64,000 nucleotides of DNA from Rhizobium ecuadorense (GTDB taxonomy: Bacteria; Pseudomonadota; Alphaproteobacteria; Rhizobiales; Rhizobiaceae), in assembly GCF_001187535.1 (NCBI RefSeq), contig NZ_LFIO01001780.1:1-64000 (forward strand), in the 5' to 3' direction. Position numbers and translations under genes: made by a program. Positions 42,357-51,014 of this stretch are shown piece by piece. Each line of letters opens with the position of its first letter. Within the stretch, counting starts at the first letter, position 1. The notes beneath the pieces are model-generated. The model saw only the letters and a program-made list of their open reading frames with translations, was not told the origin of the DNA and did no database searches.

Positions 42357-43871
42357 TCATTCCTGGCGCGGGAATCTCTGGCTTTCCTCCAGCACGTTCA
42401 GATCCATGTGGTTGCGCATGTAGCGCTCCGAGGCCTTCTGCAGCGGCTGATGGTCCCAGGGATAATAGGCGCCGTTGCGCAGCGCCGCATAGACCACCCA
42501 GCGGCGCGCTTGGCTTTCACGCACGGCGGCGTCGAAATCGGCAAGGTTCCAGCGCCGGCGGGCCTGTTCGACAAGTCGTGCCAGGGTGTCGGCATGGGCC
42601 GGCTTTTCCGCCAGATTGTCGAGTTCCTGTGGATCGGCTTCGAGGTCGAACAGCATCGGCGGATCCTTTTCGCAGAGCGAGAGTTTGTAGCGCCCGTCCC
42701 TGAGGCAGACGAGCGGCGCTTCGGAACCTTCGGCGGCATATTCCATCGGCACCGGGCCGCGGCTGCCCGTGCCTGCGGCAAGTGCTGAAAGATCCTCACC
42801 CTCGGTCCATGGTTTCAACGAGGCTATGTCGATCCCGGCAAGGGCAGCCAGCGTCGGCGTCACGTCGAGCGTGGAGACCGGCTGATCGATACGCCCGGGC
42901 CTCCAGCCGGGGGCCGCGATCATCAGTGGAACACGCGCCGATCCTTCGAAGAAGTTCATCTTGAACCAGAGGCCGCGGTCGCCGAGCATGTCGCCATGAT
43001 CGGAAACGAACAGGATGATCGTGTTCTCGGCCATGCGGGTCCGTTCCAGCACGCCGAGAATCTCGCCGATCTTATCGTCGACATAGGAGATATTGGCGAA
43101 GTAGCCCCGCCTTGCCCGCCGGATTTCTTCCGGGCTGATGTCGAAAGCATCATGCTCACAGGCTTTCATCAGCCGCTGCGAATGCGGATCCTGCTTCTCG
43201 AAGGCGATCGGCGCCACCGCCGGGTCGAGGGCCGGGCAATCCTCATAAAGGTCCCAGAATTTGCGGCGCGCGACATAGGGGTCGTGCGGATGGGTGAAGC
43301 TGACGGTCAGGCACCAGGGGCGCCCGTCCTGGCCGCGCGACAGATCGAACAGCTTGCGGCTGGCGTGGTAGGCGACCTCGTCGTCATATTCCATCTGATT
43401 GGTGATCTCGGCAACGCCGGCGCCGGTCACTGAACCCAAATTGTGATACCACCAGTCGATGCGCTCGCCGGGTTTGGTATAGTCGGGCGTCCAGCCGAAA
43501 TCGGCGGGGTAGATATCCGTCGTCAGCCGCTCCTCGAAGCCATGAAGCTGGTCGGGGCCGACGAAATGCATCTTGCCGGATAATGCCGTCTGATATCCGG
43601 CGGCGCGCAGATGATGCGCATAGGTCGGAATGTCGGAGGCAAATTCGGCGGCATTGTCGTAGACGCGCGTCCGGCTCGGCAATTGCCCGGACATGAAGGA
43701 CGCCCGCGCCGGCGCGCAAAGCGGACTTGCCGTATAGGTGTTGGCGAAACGCACGGAACGCTCCGCCAATGATTTCAGATGCGGCGCGTGAAGGAAATCG
43801 ATGGGACCATCGGGAAAGAGGGTCCCGTTCAACTGATCCACCATCAGGATGAGAATATTCGGGCGCGCCAT
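42357..43871 (-). CDS. betC: Choline-sulfatase BetC
   Basis: The 504-residue sulfatase hydrolyses choline-O-sulfate to choline and sulfate. The formylglycine site is C52 in SPLCAPARASFMSG. Metal-binding D12 is in ILMVDQLNG, and the choline-sulfatase stretch KMHFVGPDQLHGFEERL is present. It diverges from a LysR gene whose type is the usual betC partner. The betaine-synthesis genes betBA are not in the window, so choline is oxidised by enzymes encoded elsewhere. Confidence 0.93.
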   Translation of the reverse strand: MARPNILILMVDQLNGTLFPDGPIDFLHAPHLKSLAERSVRFANTYTASPLCAPARASFMSGQLPSRTRVYDNAAEFASDIPTYAHHLRAAGYQTALSGKMHFVGPDQLHGFEERLTTDIYPADFGWTPDYTKPGERIDWWYHNLGSVTGAGVAEITNQMEYDDEVAYHASRKLFDLSRGQDGRPWCLTVSFTHPHDPYVARRKFWDLYEDCPALDPAVAPIAFEKQDPHSQRLMKACEHDAFDISPEEIRRARRGYFANISYVDDKIGEILGVLERTRMAENTIILFVSDHGDMLGDRGLWFKMNFFEGSARVPLMIAAPGWRPGRIDQPVSTLDVTPTLAALAGIDIASLKPWTEGEDLSALAAGTGSRGPVPMEYAAEGSEAPLVCLRDGRYKLSLCEKDPPMLFDLEADPQELDNLAEKPAHADTLARLVEQARRRWNLADFDAAVRESQARRWVVYAALRNGAYYPWDHQPLQKASERYMRNHMDLNVLEESQRFPRQE

Positions 43872-43965
43872 GTCGATCCTCTGTGCTATTTGAAGATTTT
43901 ATTGAAGCGCCTATCATCGCGCCTGTAAAGATGACTTGTTTCGATGGATGCCCAAAGGAATTTTT

Positions 43966-44871
43966 ATGCCAGACCATCCGCTTGAACTTGGCTGGATGCG
44001 CGTCTTCGTCGAGGTCGCCAGACTTGGGAGCTTTTCCTCGGCCGCAGCACTGCTCGGGCTTACCCAGCCGGCCGTCAGCTATCAGATCCGTCGGCTGGAG
44101 GAACAGTTCGGCGTCAGCCTGCTGCGCCGCCAGCATCGCGGCGTGACACTGACTGCTGAAGGCGAGCGGCTTCTCGACGTCACCGCCAAGGCGGTCGGCG
44201 ATATCGATGCGCTCGCGCGCAGCTTCCGTGCCGAAGTCCAGAGACCGGTCGTCCGGCTGAGAACCGACTATGCCTTTTCATCGCTCTGGCTGATCCCGCG
44301 CATGGACGGCTTCCGGCTTCTTCATCCGGAAACGGACATCCAGATCGTCGCGACGCAGCGATTTTCAGCCGGTTTTCGTGACGAAGCGGATGTCGCGGTC
44401 GTTTTCGGCACGCGGGCGGAATTCGGCGCCATCGGCACGCTTCTGCTCCGGGAAAAGGTCGTGCCGGTCTGCACGCAGGGATTTCTCGACCGAAACGGCC
44501 CGTTCGACGATCCGGGGCAGCTTGCCAGGGCGGTGCTGATCCATCTCGACACGCCGATGCCATCGCCCTGGTTCGACTGGCGCAGCTATTTCTCTGAATT
44601 CGCCGTCCTGCGCGACATCAATGCCGGCCGCGGCGATATCAGCTTCAATACCTACTCGCTGGTTATTCAGGCGGCGCTGAGCGGGCAAGGCGTGGCGATC
44701 GGCTGGATGGGGCTCGTCGATACGCTGCTCTCCGCGGGCATGCTTGTGGAAGCCGGCCCGCCGCTCGATGTGCAGGACCGTGGTTACTGGCTGGTGCCGC
44801 CGCGATCTCCAAGCGCGCACAGCGAGAGGCTCAGTGCCTGGTTATTGGATGAGGTGAAGCGGAGCAGTTAG
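43966..44871 (+). CDS. LysR regulator of choline-sulfate use
   Basis: The start at 43966 has AAGGAA at 7 bases and gives 301 residues. The LysR helix-turn-helix reads VEVARLGSFSSAAALLGLTQ with PAVSYQIRRLEEQFGVSLL. Sequence and divergence from betC match the choline-sulfate-utilisation LysR family known from Sinorhizobium-type loci. It should activate betC in response to choline sulfate or choline. Confidence 0.85.
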   Translation: MPDHPLELGWMRVFVEVARLGSFSSAAALLGLTQPAVSYQIRRLEEQFGVSLLRRQHRGVTLTAEGERLLDVTAKAVGDIDALARSFRAEVQRPVVRLRTDYAFSSLWLIPRMDGFRLLHPETDIQIVATQRFSAGFRDEADVAVVFGTRAEFGAIGTLLLREKVVPVCTQGFLDRNGPFDDPGQLARAVLIHLDTPMPSPWFDWRSYFSEFAVLRDINAGRGDISFNTYSLVIQAALSGQGVAIGWMGLVDTLLSAGMLVEAGPPLDVQDRGYWLVPPRSPSAHSERLSAWLLDEVKRSS

Positions 44872-44960
44872 CAACGGCCGCATTTCTCTCCGGGGAAGCC
44901 TTGTCATCGGCGATGCCGCCGGACATTGTGAGATCGAATCCTTAGCGAAGTGGCGGACGC

Positions 44961-45161
44961 ATGCGAACGATCGGATATATCATCGGACTGCTTATGATCC
45001 TTCTCGGGCTGATCTGGATCGGGCAGGGAAGCGGCTATTTTCCCTATCCGGCCTCCAGCTTCATGATCGCGCAAACGATCTGGATGCTGTGGGGTGCTCT
45101 TCTGGCCGCAGCCGGCATTGCCGTCATGATCATCGTCTCACGACTGCGCCGGAGAGTGTGA
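44961..45161 (+). CDS. Small two-span membrane protein (66 aa)
   Basis: Two hydrophobic helices (residues about 3-22 and 38-59) are separated by GSGYFPYPASSFM and followed by a basic tail RLRRRV. The pattern resembles small inner-membrane proteins often annotated as hypothetical in Rhizobium. Function unknown. It lies 36 bp upstream of the aldolase gene and may be cotranscribed with it. Confidence 0.65.
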   Translation: MRTIGYIIGLLMILLGLIWIGQGSGYFPYPASSFMIAQTIWMLWGALLAAAGIAVMIIVSRLRRRV

Positions 45162-45197
45162 GCCGCCGCTGGGCGCTGACGAATTGAGGAGAAGGGC

Positions 45198-45992
45198 ATG
45201 GATGCAACTGACATCGACGGCTTTGCGAACCGGATCAGGGGCAGCCGGGGCGGCATGATCTCCGCCTGGGTCGGCATTCCCGATGCCATGCTCGTCAACC
45301 ATCTGGCGCAGGAGGCCTTCGATGCCGTCGTGCTGGATATGCAGCACGGCATGTGGGACATGCCGTCGGCGGCTAATGGCATCGCGCAGGTGCGTCTGGC
45401 CGGCAAGCCGGCCCTGGCGCGCATCCCGGTCGGCGATTTCGCCTCCGCCTCACGGCTGCTCGACGCCGGTGCCTCCGGCATCATCGCGCCGATGATCAAT
45501 TCGCCCGACGATGCGAGAGCCCTGGTCCGGACGACGAAATATCCGCCCGTCGGCGAGCGCAGCTGGGGGCCGTCGCTGGCGCTGAACCATACAGGCCTGT
45601 CGGCCGACGATTATTTGAAGAGCGCCAATGCGCTCACCGTCGCCATCGCCATGATCGAGACCCGTGCTGCGCTCGACGCGATCGACGGCATTCTCGGCGT
45701 GACCGGCATCGACGGCATTTTCATCGGCCCTTCCGATCTTTCGATCGCGCTGTCGAACGGCGATCAGGTGGCGCCGAACGCGGCCGAAATCGACAGCGCC
45801 ATGCAGCATGCCGTCGCCCGCTGCCGTGCCCACGGCAAATTCGCCTGCGCCTTTGCCGCCGACGGCGAGCGGGCCGGCGAACTTTTGAAATTCGGCTTCG
45901 ACCTGGTCATTGCCGGCGCCGAGACCACGCAGCTGCGGTCCGGCGCCCGCCGCGCCATCAATGCCGCCCGCAGGATCGTGTCGGCCAGCTGA
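45198..45992 (+). CDS. HpcH/HpaI aldolase family protein
   Basis: The 264-residue class II pyruvate-type aldolase has ISAWVGIPDAMLVNHLA, AVVLDMQHGMWD, ARIPVGDF, the metal glutamate in IAMIETRAALDAI and IDGIFIGPSDLSIAL. The family cleaves 2-keto-4-hydroxy acids such as 4-hydroxy-2-oxoheptanedioate or 2-keto-3-deoxy-sugar acids to pyruvate and an aldehyde. No sugar-acid dehydratase is linked, so the substrate is unknown. GAGGAGAAGGGC precedes the ATG. Confidence 0.87.
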   Translation: MDATDIDGFANRIRGSRGGMISAWVGIPDAMLVNHLAQEAFDAVVLDMQHGMWDMPSAANGIAQVRLAGKPALARIPVGDFASASRLLDAGASGIIAPMINSPDDARALVRTTKYPPVGERSWGPSLALNHTGLSADDYLKSANALTVAIAMIETRAALDAIDGILGVTGIDGIFIGPSDLSIALSNGDQVAPNAAEIDSAMQHAVARCRAHGKFACAFAADGERAGELLKFGFDLVIAGAETTQLRSGARRAINAARRIVSAS

Positions 45993-46029
45993 CCCAGGCG
46001 ATATCACCTCATTCGTTGAGGAGCTTTGA

Positions 46030-46710
46030 TCAGCGGGCCGGTTTCACCGCCAGCCAAATGACATGGCGGGCGCCGCCGCGCTTGCCATTGGCGCGGGTGT
46101 TGACGGCATCGACGGAAAAGCCGCTGTCTCTGAGGCGTCGGGTGAAATCGGGGTCCGGACCGGATGACCAGACGGCGAGAACGCCGCCGGGGCGAAGCGC
46201 GTCGCGGGCGGCACGCAGGCCGGCGAAATCATAGAGCCGATCGTTGGATTTGCGGGTCAGCCCGTCCGGGCCGTTGTCGACATCGAGCAGGATCGCGTCA
46301 TAGGCGCCCTTGCCGGCGCGGATCGCCTCGCCGACATCGCCCTGATGGATGCCGACGCGGGGATCGTCGAGGCAGCCCTTGAAGACTTCGGCCATCGGGC
46401 CGCGCGCCCAGGTCACGACGGCCGGCACCAGTTCGGCGACGGTGACGCCGGCATCTTCGGGAAGGATGGCGAGAGCGGCGCGCAGGGTAAAGCCCATGCC
46501 GAGCCCGCCGATCAGCACCCTCGGTTTTGGATGCGCCTTGATCCGTTCCCAGGAAAGCGTCGCCAGCGCCTCCTCCGAGCCGCTGAGGCGGCTGTTCATC
46601 AGTTCGTTGGCGCCGAGCATGATCGAGAACTCGCTGCCGCGCTGCTTCAGCCTGAGTTCGCCGCCTTCGCCGGGAATGGTCGCGCAATCGAGCTGGATCC
46701 AGGGCAGCAT
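46030..46710 (-). CDS. Spermidine-synthase-like class I methyltransferase
   Basis: The 226-residue protein has the spermidine-synthase-like fold: SEFSIMLGANELMNSRLSGSE, the nucleotide-binding loop VLIGGLGMGFTLRAAL, the acidic VAELVPAV, and AILLDVDNGP. The length is shorter than true polyamine synthases and the DNGPDGL active-site pattern marks the uncharacterised SpeE-like group. It probably uses S-adenosylmethionine or its decarboxylated form. Single gene. The 46711-46948 gap shows no gene. Confidence 0.8.
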   Translation of the reverse strand: MLPWIQLDCATIPGEGGELRLKQRGSEFSIMLGANELMNSRLSGSEEALATLSWERIKAHPKPRVLIGGLGMGFTLRAALAILPEDAGVTVAELVPAVVTWARGPMAEVFKGCLDDPRVGIHQGDVGEAIRAGKGAYDAILLDVDNGPDGLTRKSNDRLYDFAGLRAARDALRPGGVLAVWSSGPDPDFTRRLRDSGFSVDAVNTRANGKRGGARHVIWLAVKPAR

Positions 46711-46948
46711 GACGGTTTCGCCTCACGTGAAAGAACCGTCCCCTAGCATAGGGCGATGAGCGGGGCCAGTAAGCAGGCGGAGACCGTTTGAAAACGGGCG
46801 GTGGTTTGAGGCCGTCCATGCTTCAAGCTTCTGATGCGAACAGCAGCGAATTTAGGCTGGAGGCTGTCGGTGTCGGGGCACCTCAAGCGTCCTTTGTCAG
46901 ACGAGGCGACACCTCGTGGATTGCAACGACACTTTGGAGATTGGAAAC

Positions 46949-47386
46949 ATGGCGCTCAAGCAGATGGACAATGTCGGAATCGTCGTCGAAGACCTCACAG
47001 CGGCGATTGATTTCTTTGGCGAACTCGGCCTCGCGCTCGAAGGACGGGCCATGATCGAAGGCGAATGGGCCGGGCGCATCACGGGGCTGGGCGATCAGCG
47101 TGTCGAGATTGCCATGATGCGCACACCTGATGGCCACAGCCGGCTCGAACTCTCCCGCTTCCTCATGCCTGCTGTCGTCGCAGATCACCGCAACGCTCCG
47201 GTCAACGCGCTCGGTTATCTCCGCGTCATGTTCACCGTCGATGACATCGACGACACGCTTGAAAGGCTTCGTGCGCGTGGCGCGCAGCTCGTCGGCGACG
47301 TCGTCCAGTACGGCGATACATATCGGCTCTGCTACATAAGAGGGCCCGAAGGGATTCTCCTCGGACTCGCCCAGGAACTCAGCTGA
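46949..47386 (+). CDS. VOC (glyoxalase/bleomycin-resistance) family protein
   Basis: The 145-residue single-domain protein has two beta-alpha-beta-beta-beta modules: MDNVGIVVEDLTAAIDFFGE at the start and GYLRVMFTVDDIDDTLERL in the second half, ending YIRGPEGILLGLAQEL. Metal-binding glutamates fit a glyoxalase or dioxygenase fold. The substrate is unknown. It is convergent with the ABC operon, with 19 bp between stop codons. Confidence 0.8.
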   Translation: MALKQMDNVGIVVEDLTAAIDFFGELGLALEGRAMIEGEWAGRITGLGDQRVEIAMMRTPDGHSRLELSRFLMPAVVADHRNAPVNALGYLRVMFTVDDIDDTLERLRARGAQLVGDVVQYGDTYRLCYIRGPEGILLGLAQELS

Positions 47387-47405
47387 GGCGCAATCAAACG
47401 GACTG

Positions 47406-48305
47406 TCAGATCATCCGCATGAAATGATCCGGCTCCACTTCGACGATCTCGTCCTGCGGCGCGGCTGAACGACTGCGGATATTCTCCACCTCCTCAGGCC
47501 TGAGCCGGGCTTTCGGGTCTTCGAAGCGGACATCGGGGTCGGGCACGGCCGAGAGCAGCAGCCTGGTATAGGGATGCTGCGGATTGTCGATCACCCCCGC
47601 GGTGCTGCCCCATTCGACGATCTGGCCGGCATACATCACGGCGATATCTTCCGCGACATAACGGGCCGTGGCGATGTCATGGGTGATATAGAGCAGGCCG
47701 AGATTCATCTGCTGCTTCATCTCGTTCAAGAGGTTCAGCACGCCGAGGCGCACCGAGACGTCGAGCATCGAGGTCGGTTCGTCCGCCACGATCACCTCTG
47801 GCCGGACGGCAAGGGCGCGGGCGATGTTGACGCGCTGGCGCTGGCCGCCGGAGAGTTCGTGCGGATATCTCGGCGCGACGAGATCGGGATCGAGCCTGAC
47901 GCGCTGCAGCAGTTCGCGGACCGTCGCATCGATCTCGGCCCCCTTGATATCGGGGCGATGCAGCTTCAGCGGCCGCCTCAGATGGTGGGCGATGGTGTGG
48001 GCAGGGTTCAGCGAGGCGAAGGGATCCTGGAAGATCATCTGTACCGAGCGGCGGTAGCGGGCGATTTCGGCGGAATTCGCCGCCTCGACCGGCCGGCCCT
48101 TGTAGAGGATGCGGCCCGATGTCGGCAGATATTCGCGCATCGCCATGCGGGCGCAGGTGGTCTTGCCGCTGCCGGATTCGCCGACCAGCGCCAGCGCCCG
48201 GCCGGCATGCAGTGAAAAGGAGATGGCGCGTGCCGCGTGAACGACCGCCGAACCATAGCCGAAACTCTTGGTGACGGCGTCGAGTGCGAGGATGGCGTCG
48301 CTCAT
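47406..48305 (-). CDS. Dpp/Opp-type ABC transporter ATP-binding protein, F subunit
   Basis: The 299-residue ATPase has Walker A GESGSGKTTCARM, signature LSGGQRQRVNIARALAV, Walker B VIVADEPTSMLDVS and H-loop ITHDIATA, with the oligopeptide C-terminal extension near NPQHPYTRLLLSAVPDPD. Its start overlaps the stop of the partner ATPase gene. It is the last of seven colinear genes that begin with the GNAT gene at 54231. Confidence 0.9.
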   Translation of the reverse strand: MSDAILALDAVTKSFGYGSAVVHAARAISFSLHAGRALALVGESGSGKTTCARMAMREYLPTSGRILYKGRPVEAANSAEIARYRRSVQMIFQDPFASLNPAHTIAHHLRRPLKLHRPDIKGAEIDATVRELLQRVRLDPDLVAPRYPHELSGGQRQRVNIARALAVRPEVIVADEPTSMLDVSVRLGVLNLLNEMKQQMNLGLLYITHDIATARYVAEDIAVMYAGQIVEWGSTAGVIDNPQHPYTRLLLSAVPDPDVRFEDPKARLRPEEVENIRSRSAAPQDEIVEVEPDHFMRMI

Positions 48306-49105
48306 AGCAGCACTCCTCCATGCAGCGAGGGGAAGGAGGCCCAGAGCTTTTTCGTGTAATCGTGCGCCGGAGTCTTGTAGATCGCCTCGGCTGAATTCTG
48401 CTCCACCAGCCTGCCTGACAGCATGATGCCGATGCGGTCGCAGAACTGCACCATCAGCCCGAGGTCATGGGTGATGAAGAGCACGGAGAAGCCGAAGCGG
48501 CGGCGCAGCTCGTTGATGCGCTGCAGGATCTCGCGCTGGACGACGACGTCGAGCGCCGTCGTCGGCTCGTCCATGACGACGAGCTTCGGATCGAGCGCCA
48601 TGCAGATGGCGATGACGATGCGCTGGCGCATGCCGCCGGAAAACTGGTGCGGATAGTCGCGCATGCGATCCGGGGCGATATCGACGAGCCTGAGCATTTC
48701 GGCGGTGCGCTCGCGGGCTGCAGCGCGGCTCATGCCTTTATGGGTGTGCAGCATGTCGGAGAATTGCGTTTCGATGCGCAGCACCGGGTTCAGCGAATTC
48801 ATGGCGCTCTGAAAGACCATGGCGACCTCGCGCCAACGGAAGGCGGCAAGCGCCTGCCGGTCGAGATCGAGCACGTCACGGCCGTCGAGCAGGATGCGGC
48901 TCTGCTTGCGGATCAGCGCCGGCGGCTTGTGCAGGCGGCTGATGGCGAAGGCGATGGTGCTTTTGCCGCAGCCGGATTCGCCGGCAAGGCCGAAGACCTC
49001 GCCGGGCGCGACGTCGAAATTGACATCGTCGACGGCGCGGAAATCCTTCTCCTCGCCGATATAGTCGATGGTGAGGTTCCTCACCGACAGCAGCGGCTGC
49101 GTCAC
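48302..49105 (-). CDS. Dpp/Opp-type ABC transporter ATP-binding protein, D subunit
   Basis: The start is a GTG (VTQPLLSVRNLTIDY) preceded by GGAGGG and overlapping the permease stop; the longer open frame upstream is rejected. The 267 residues include Walker A GESGCGKSTIAFAI, signature FSGGMRQRIVIAICMALD, Walker B LVVMDEPTTALDV and H-loop ITHDLGLMVQF. It works as a heterodimer with the following F subunit. Confidence 0.9.
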   Translation of the reverse strand: MTQPLLSVRNLTIDYIGEEKDFRAVDDVNFDVAPGEVFGLAGESGCGKSTIAFAISRLHKPPALIRKQSRILLDGRDVLDLDRQALAAFRWREVAMVFQSAMNSLNPVLRIETQFSDMLHTHKGMSRAAARERTAEMLRLVDIAPDRMRDYPHQFSGGMRQRIVIAICMALDPKLVVMDEPTTALDVVVQREILQRINELRRRFGFSVLFITHDLGLMVQFCDRIGIMLSGRLVEQNSAEAIYKTPAHDYTKKLWASFPSLHGGVLL

Positions 49106-49980
49106 AGGCGGCCCTCCCCGGAACGGACGAGCAGTGACCAGCGCTTCAGGTGATTGCCGGTGCGCAGCCGCGGATTGGCGATCTCGTCGACGGCGAAATT
49201 CAGAAGCGACATGCCGATGCCGAGAAAGGCGAGGGCAAAGCAGGGGGTGAGGATATCCCACCAGGCGCCGACCGAAAGCGCCGAGGCCTTCTGCGCATTG
49301 TAGAGCATGGTGCCCCAGGAGATCGCGCGGGGGTCACCGAGGCCGAGAAACTCAAGCGTCGCCTCGGTAATGATCGCGAAGATGACGCTGCCGATGAAAT
49401 TGATCCCGACGATCGAGATGACGTTGGGGAAGATCTCGAATGTCATGATGCGCCATTGCGGCTCGCCCATCATCTCGGCGGATTTGACGAAATCCTTATG
49501 CTTGACGGAAAGCGTTTCGGCACGGGTGACGCGTGCGCCCCAGGCCCAGGAGGTGGCCCCCAGGATGAGGGCAATGACGACGGGACTTGCCTGGCCGATG
49601 AAGGCGGCCAGCACCAGCAGCAGCGGCAGGTTCGGAACGACCAGCACCATGTTGGTGAAGAAGCTGATGACCTCGTCGGTCTTGCCGCCGCGATAGCCGG
49701 AAATGATGCCGAGCGCGGTGCCGACGAGGGTGATCAGCAGGCCGGCGCCGAAGCCGACGGCAAGCGAGGTGCGGGCGCCATAGATCAGCCGGGCGAAGAC
49801 ATCCTGGCCGATACGGGTGGTGCCGAGAATATGGTCGAGCGACGGCGGCTGGTGCGGCCGCCCGCTGCGGGCGGCGGGATCGTATTGCGTCAGCAGCGGT
49901 GCTGCGATCGCGACGATGATGATGACGGCGATGATGACGAGGCCGGTGAGCGCCTTGCGGTTTCGAAGCAGGGTCTTCAT
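49102..49980 (-). CDS. Dpp/Opp-type ABC transporter permease, C subunit
   Basis: The 292-residue permease begins with an N-terminal membrane span (LTGLVIIAVIIIVAIAAPLL) and the DppC-typical HILGTTRIGQDVFARLIYGA. The ATPase-contact region lies near WGARVTRAETLSVKHKDFVK. The last 40 residues after the final helix (NPRLRTGNHLKRWSLLVRSG) form a longer tail than in most DppC proteins. One base separates it from the B-subunit gene. Confidence 0.9.
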   Translation of the reverse strand: MKTLLRNRKALTGLVIIAVIIIVAIAAPLLTQYDPAARSGRPHQPPSLDHILGTTRIGQDVFARLIYGARTSLAVGFGAGLLITLVGTALGIISGYRGGKTDEVISFFTNMVLVVPNLPLLLVLAAFIGQASPVVIALILGATSWAWGARVTRAETLSVKHKDFVKSAEMMGEPQWRIMTFEIFPNVISIVGINFIGSVIFAIITEATLEFLGLGDPRAISWGTMLYNAQKASALSVGAWWDILTPCFALAFLGIGMSLLNFAVDEIANPRLRTGNHLKRWSLLVRSGEGRL

Positions 49981-49981
49981 C

Positions 49982-50959
49982 TCACGCTCCCTTCAGCCGC
50001 GGATCGAGCAGGATATAGCTGACGTCGACGATGAAATTGGCGATCAGCATGGTCGCGGTCATGATGAGCAGTTGGCCCTGGATGACGGGGTAATCGCGGG
50101 CGAGGATCGCCTGGTAGAGAATGTTGCCGAGGCCGGGATAGTTATAGACGACCTCCGTCACCAGCGAGCCGCCGAGGATGGTGCCGATGGCGATGGCAAG
50201 GCTGGAGACCGTCGGCAGCAGGGCGTTGCGCGCCGCGTACCACAGCATCACATGCCGGTCGGACAGGCCTTTGGCGCGGGCCATGACGATATAATCCTCG
50301 CCGAGCAGGTTGATCATGTTGTTGCGCATGGTGACGGTGAAGCCGCCGATCAGCACCGTGCAGAGCGTCACCATCGGCAGGATGCCGTGATAGGCGACGC
50401 TGCCGATATAGCGCAGGCTGAAGGCCGGATCGAGCGAGGGATCGGCGGCATAGCCGTTCGGGAACCAGCCGAGCGTGAAGCCGAAGATGAAGAGCACGAT
50501 CAGCGAGGTGACGACTGATGGCACCGAGGTGGCGAAAATCGCACCGACGGAAACGACGACATCGAACCTGCTGCCGCGGCGCCAGGCGGCGAGGATGCCG
50601 AGCAAGGTGCCGAGCGCGAAGCTGACGACCGTCGCCGTTCCCATCAGGGCGACGGTCCAGACCAGGGCATGACCGAGCACCGAGGTGACCGGCAGCGGGA
50701 AATATTTGATCGAGCGGCCGAGATCGCCGGTGAAGATGCTGCCGAGATAGGTGAGATATTGCTGCCAGAGCGGACCGTCGACGAAGCCGAAGGTGAGCTT
50801 CAGCGCCTGCAGGCTTTCCGGCGGCAATTCGGTGCCGGCGCTGGAGAACATGATCTGCACGGGATCACCCGGCATCAGCCGCGGCAGGAAGAAATTGATC
50901 GTCGCTGCCGCGATGAAGGCTGCCATGTAGAAGACGAGGCGGCGAAGCAGGAAGGCCAT
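49982..50959 (-). CDS. Dpp/Opp-type ABC transporter permease, B subunit
   Basis: The 325-residue permease starts MAFLLRRLVFYMAAFIAAAT with about six membrane segments. A periplasmic loop follows the first helix (PGDPVQIMF). The binding-protein-dependent permease motif lies in GEDYIVMARAKGLSDRHVML. Residues LVTEVVYNYPGLGNILYQAI match DppB. It follows the binding-protein gene after 55 bp. Confidence 0.9.
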   Translation of the reverse strand: MAFLLRRLVFYMAAFIAAATINFFLPRLMPGDPVQIMFSSAGTELPPESLQALKLTFGFVDGPLWQQYLTYLGSIFTGDLGRSIKYFPLPVTSVLGHALVWTVALMGTATVVSFALGTLLGILAAWRRGSRFDVVVSVGAIFATSVPSVVTSLIVLFIFGFTLGWFPNGYAADPSLDPAFSLRYIGSVAYHGILPMVTLCTVLIGGFTVTMRNNMINLLGEDYIVMARAKGLSDRHVMLWYAARNALLPTVSSLAIAIGTILGGSLVTEVVYNYPGLGNILYQAILARDYPVIQGQLLIMTATMLIANFIVDVSYILLDPRLKGA

Positions 50960-51014
50960 GGGAACTCCGTCGTGACGGGAGCGGCGTTTGCACCGCTCCC
51001 GAGGACTACGATGC

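Noticed and set aside
46711..46948. Possible small gene between the methyltransferase and VOC genes
   Set aside because: No frame has a convincing start, ribosome site or protein-like composition.
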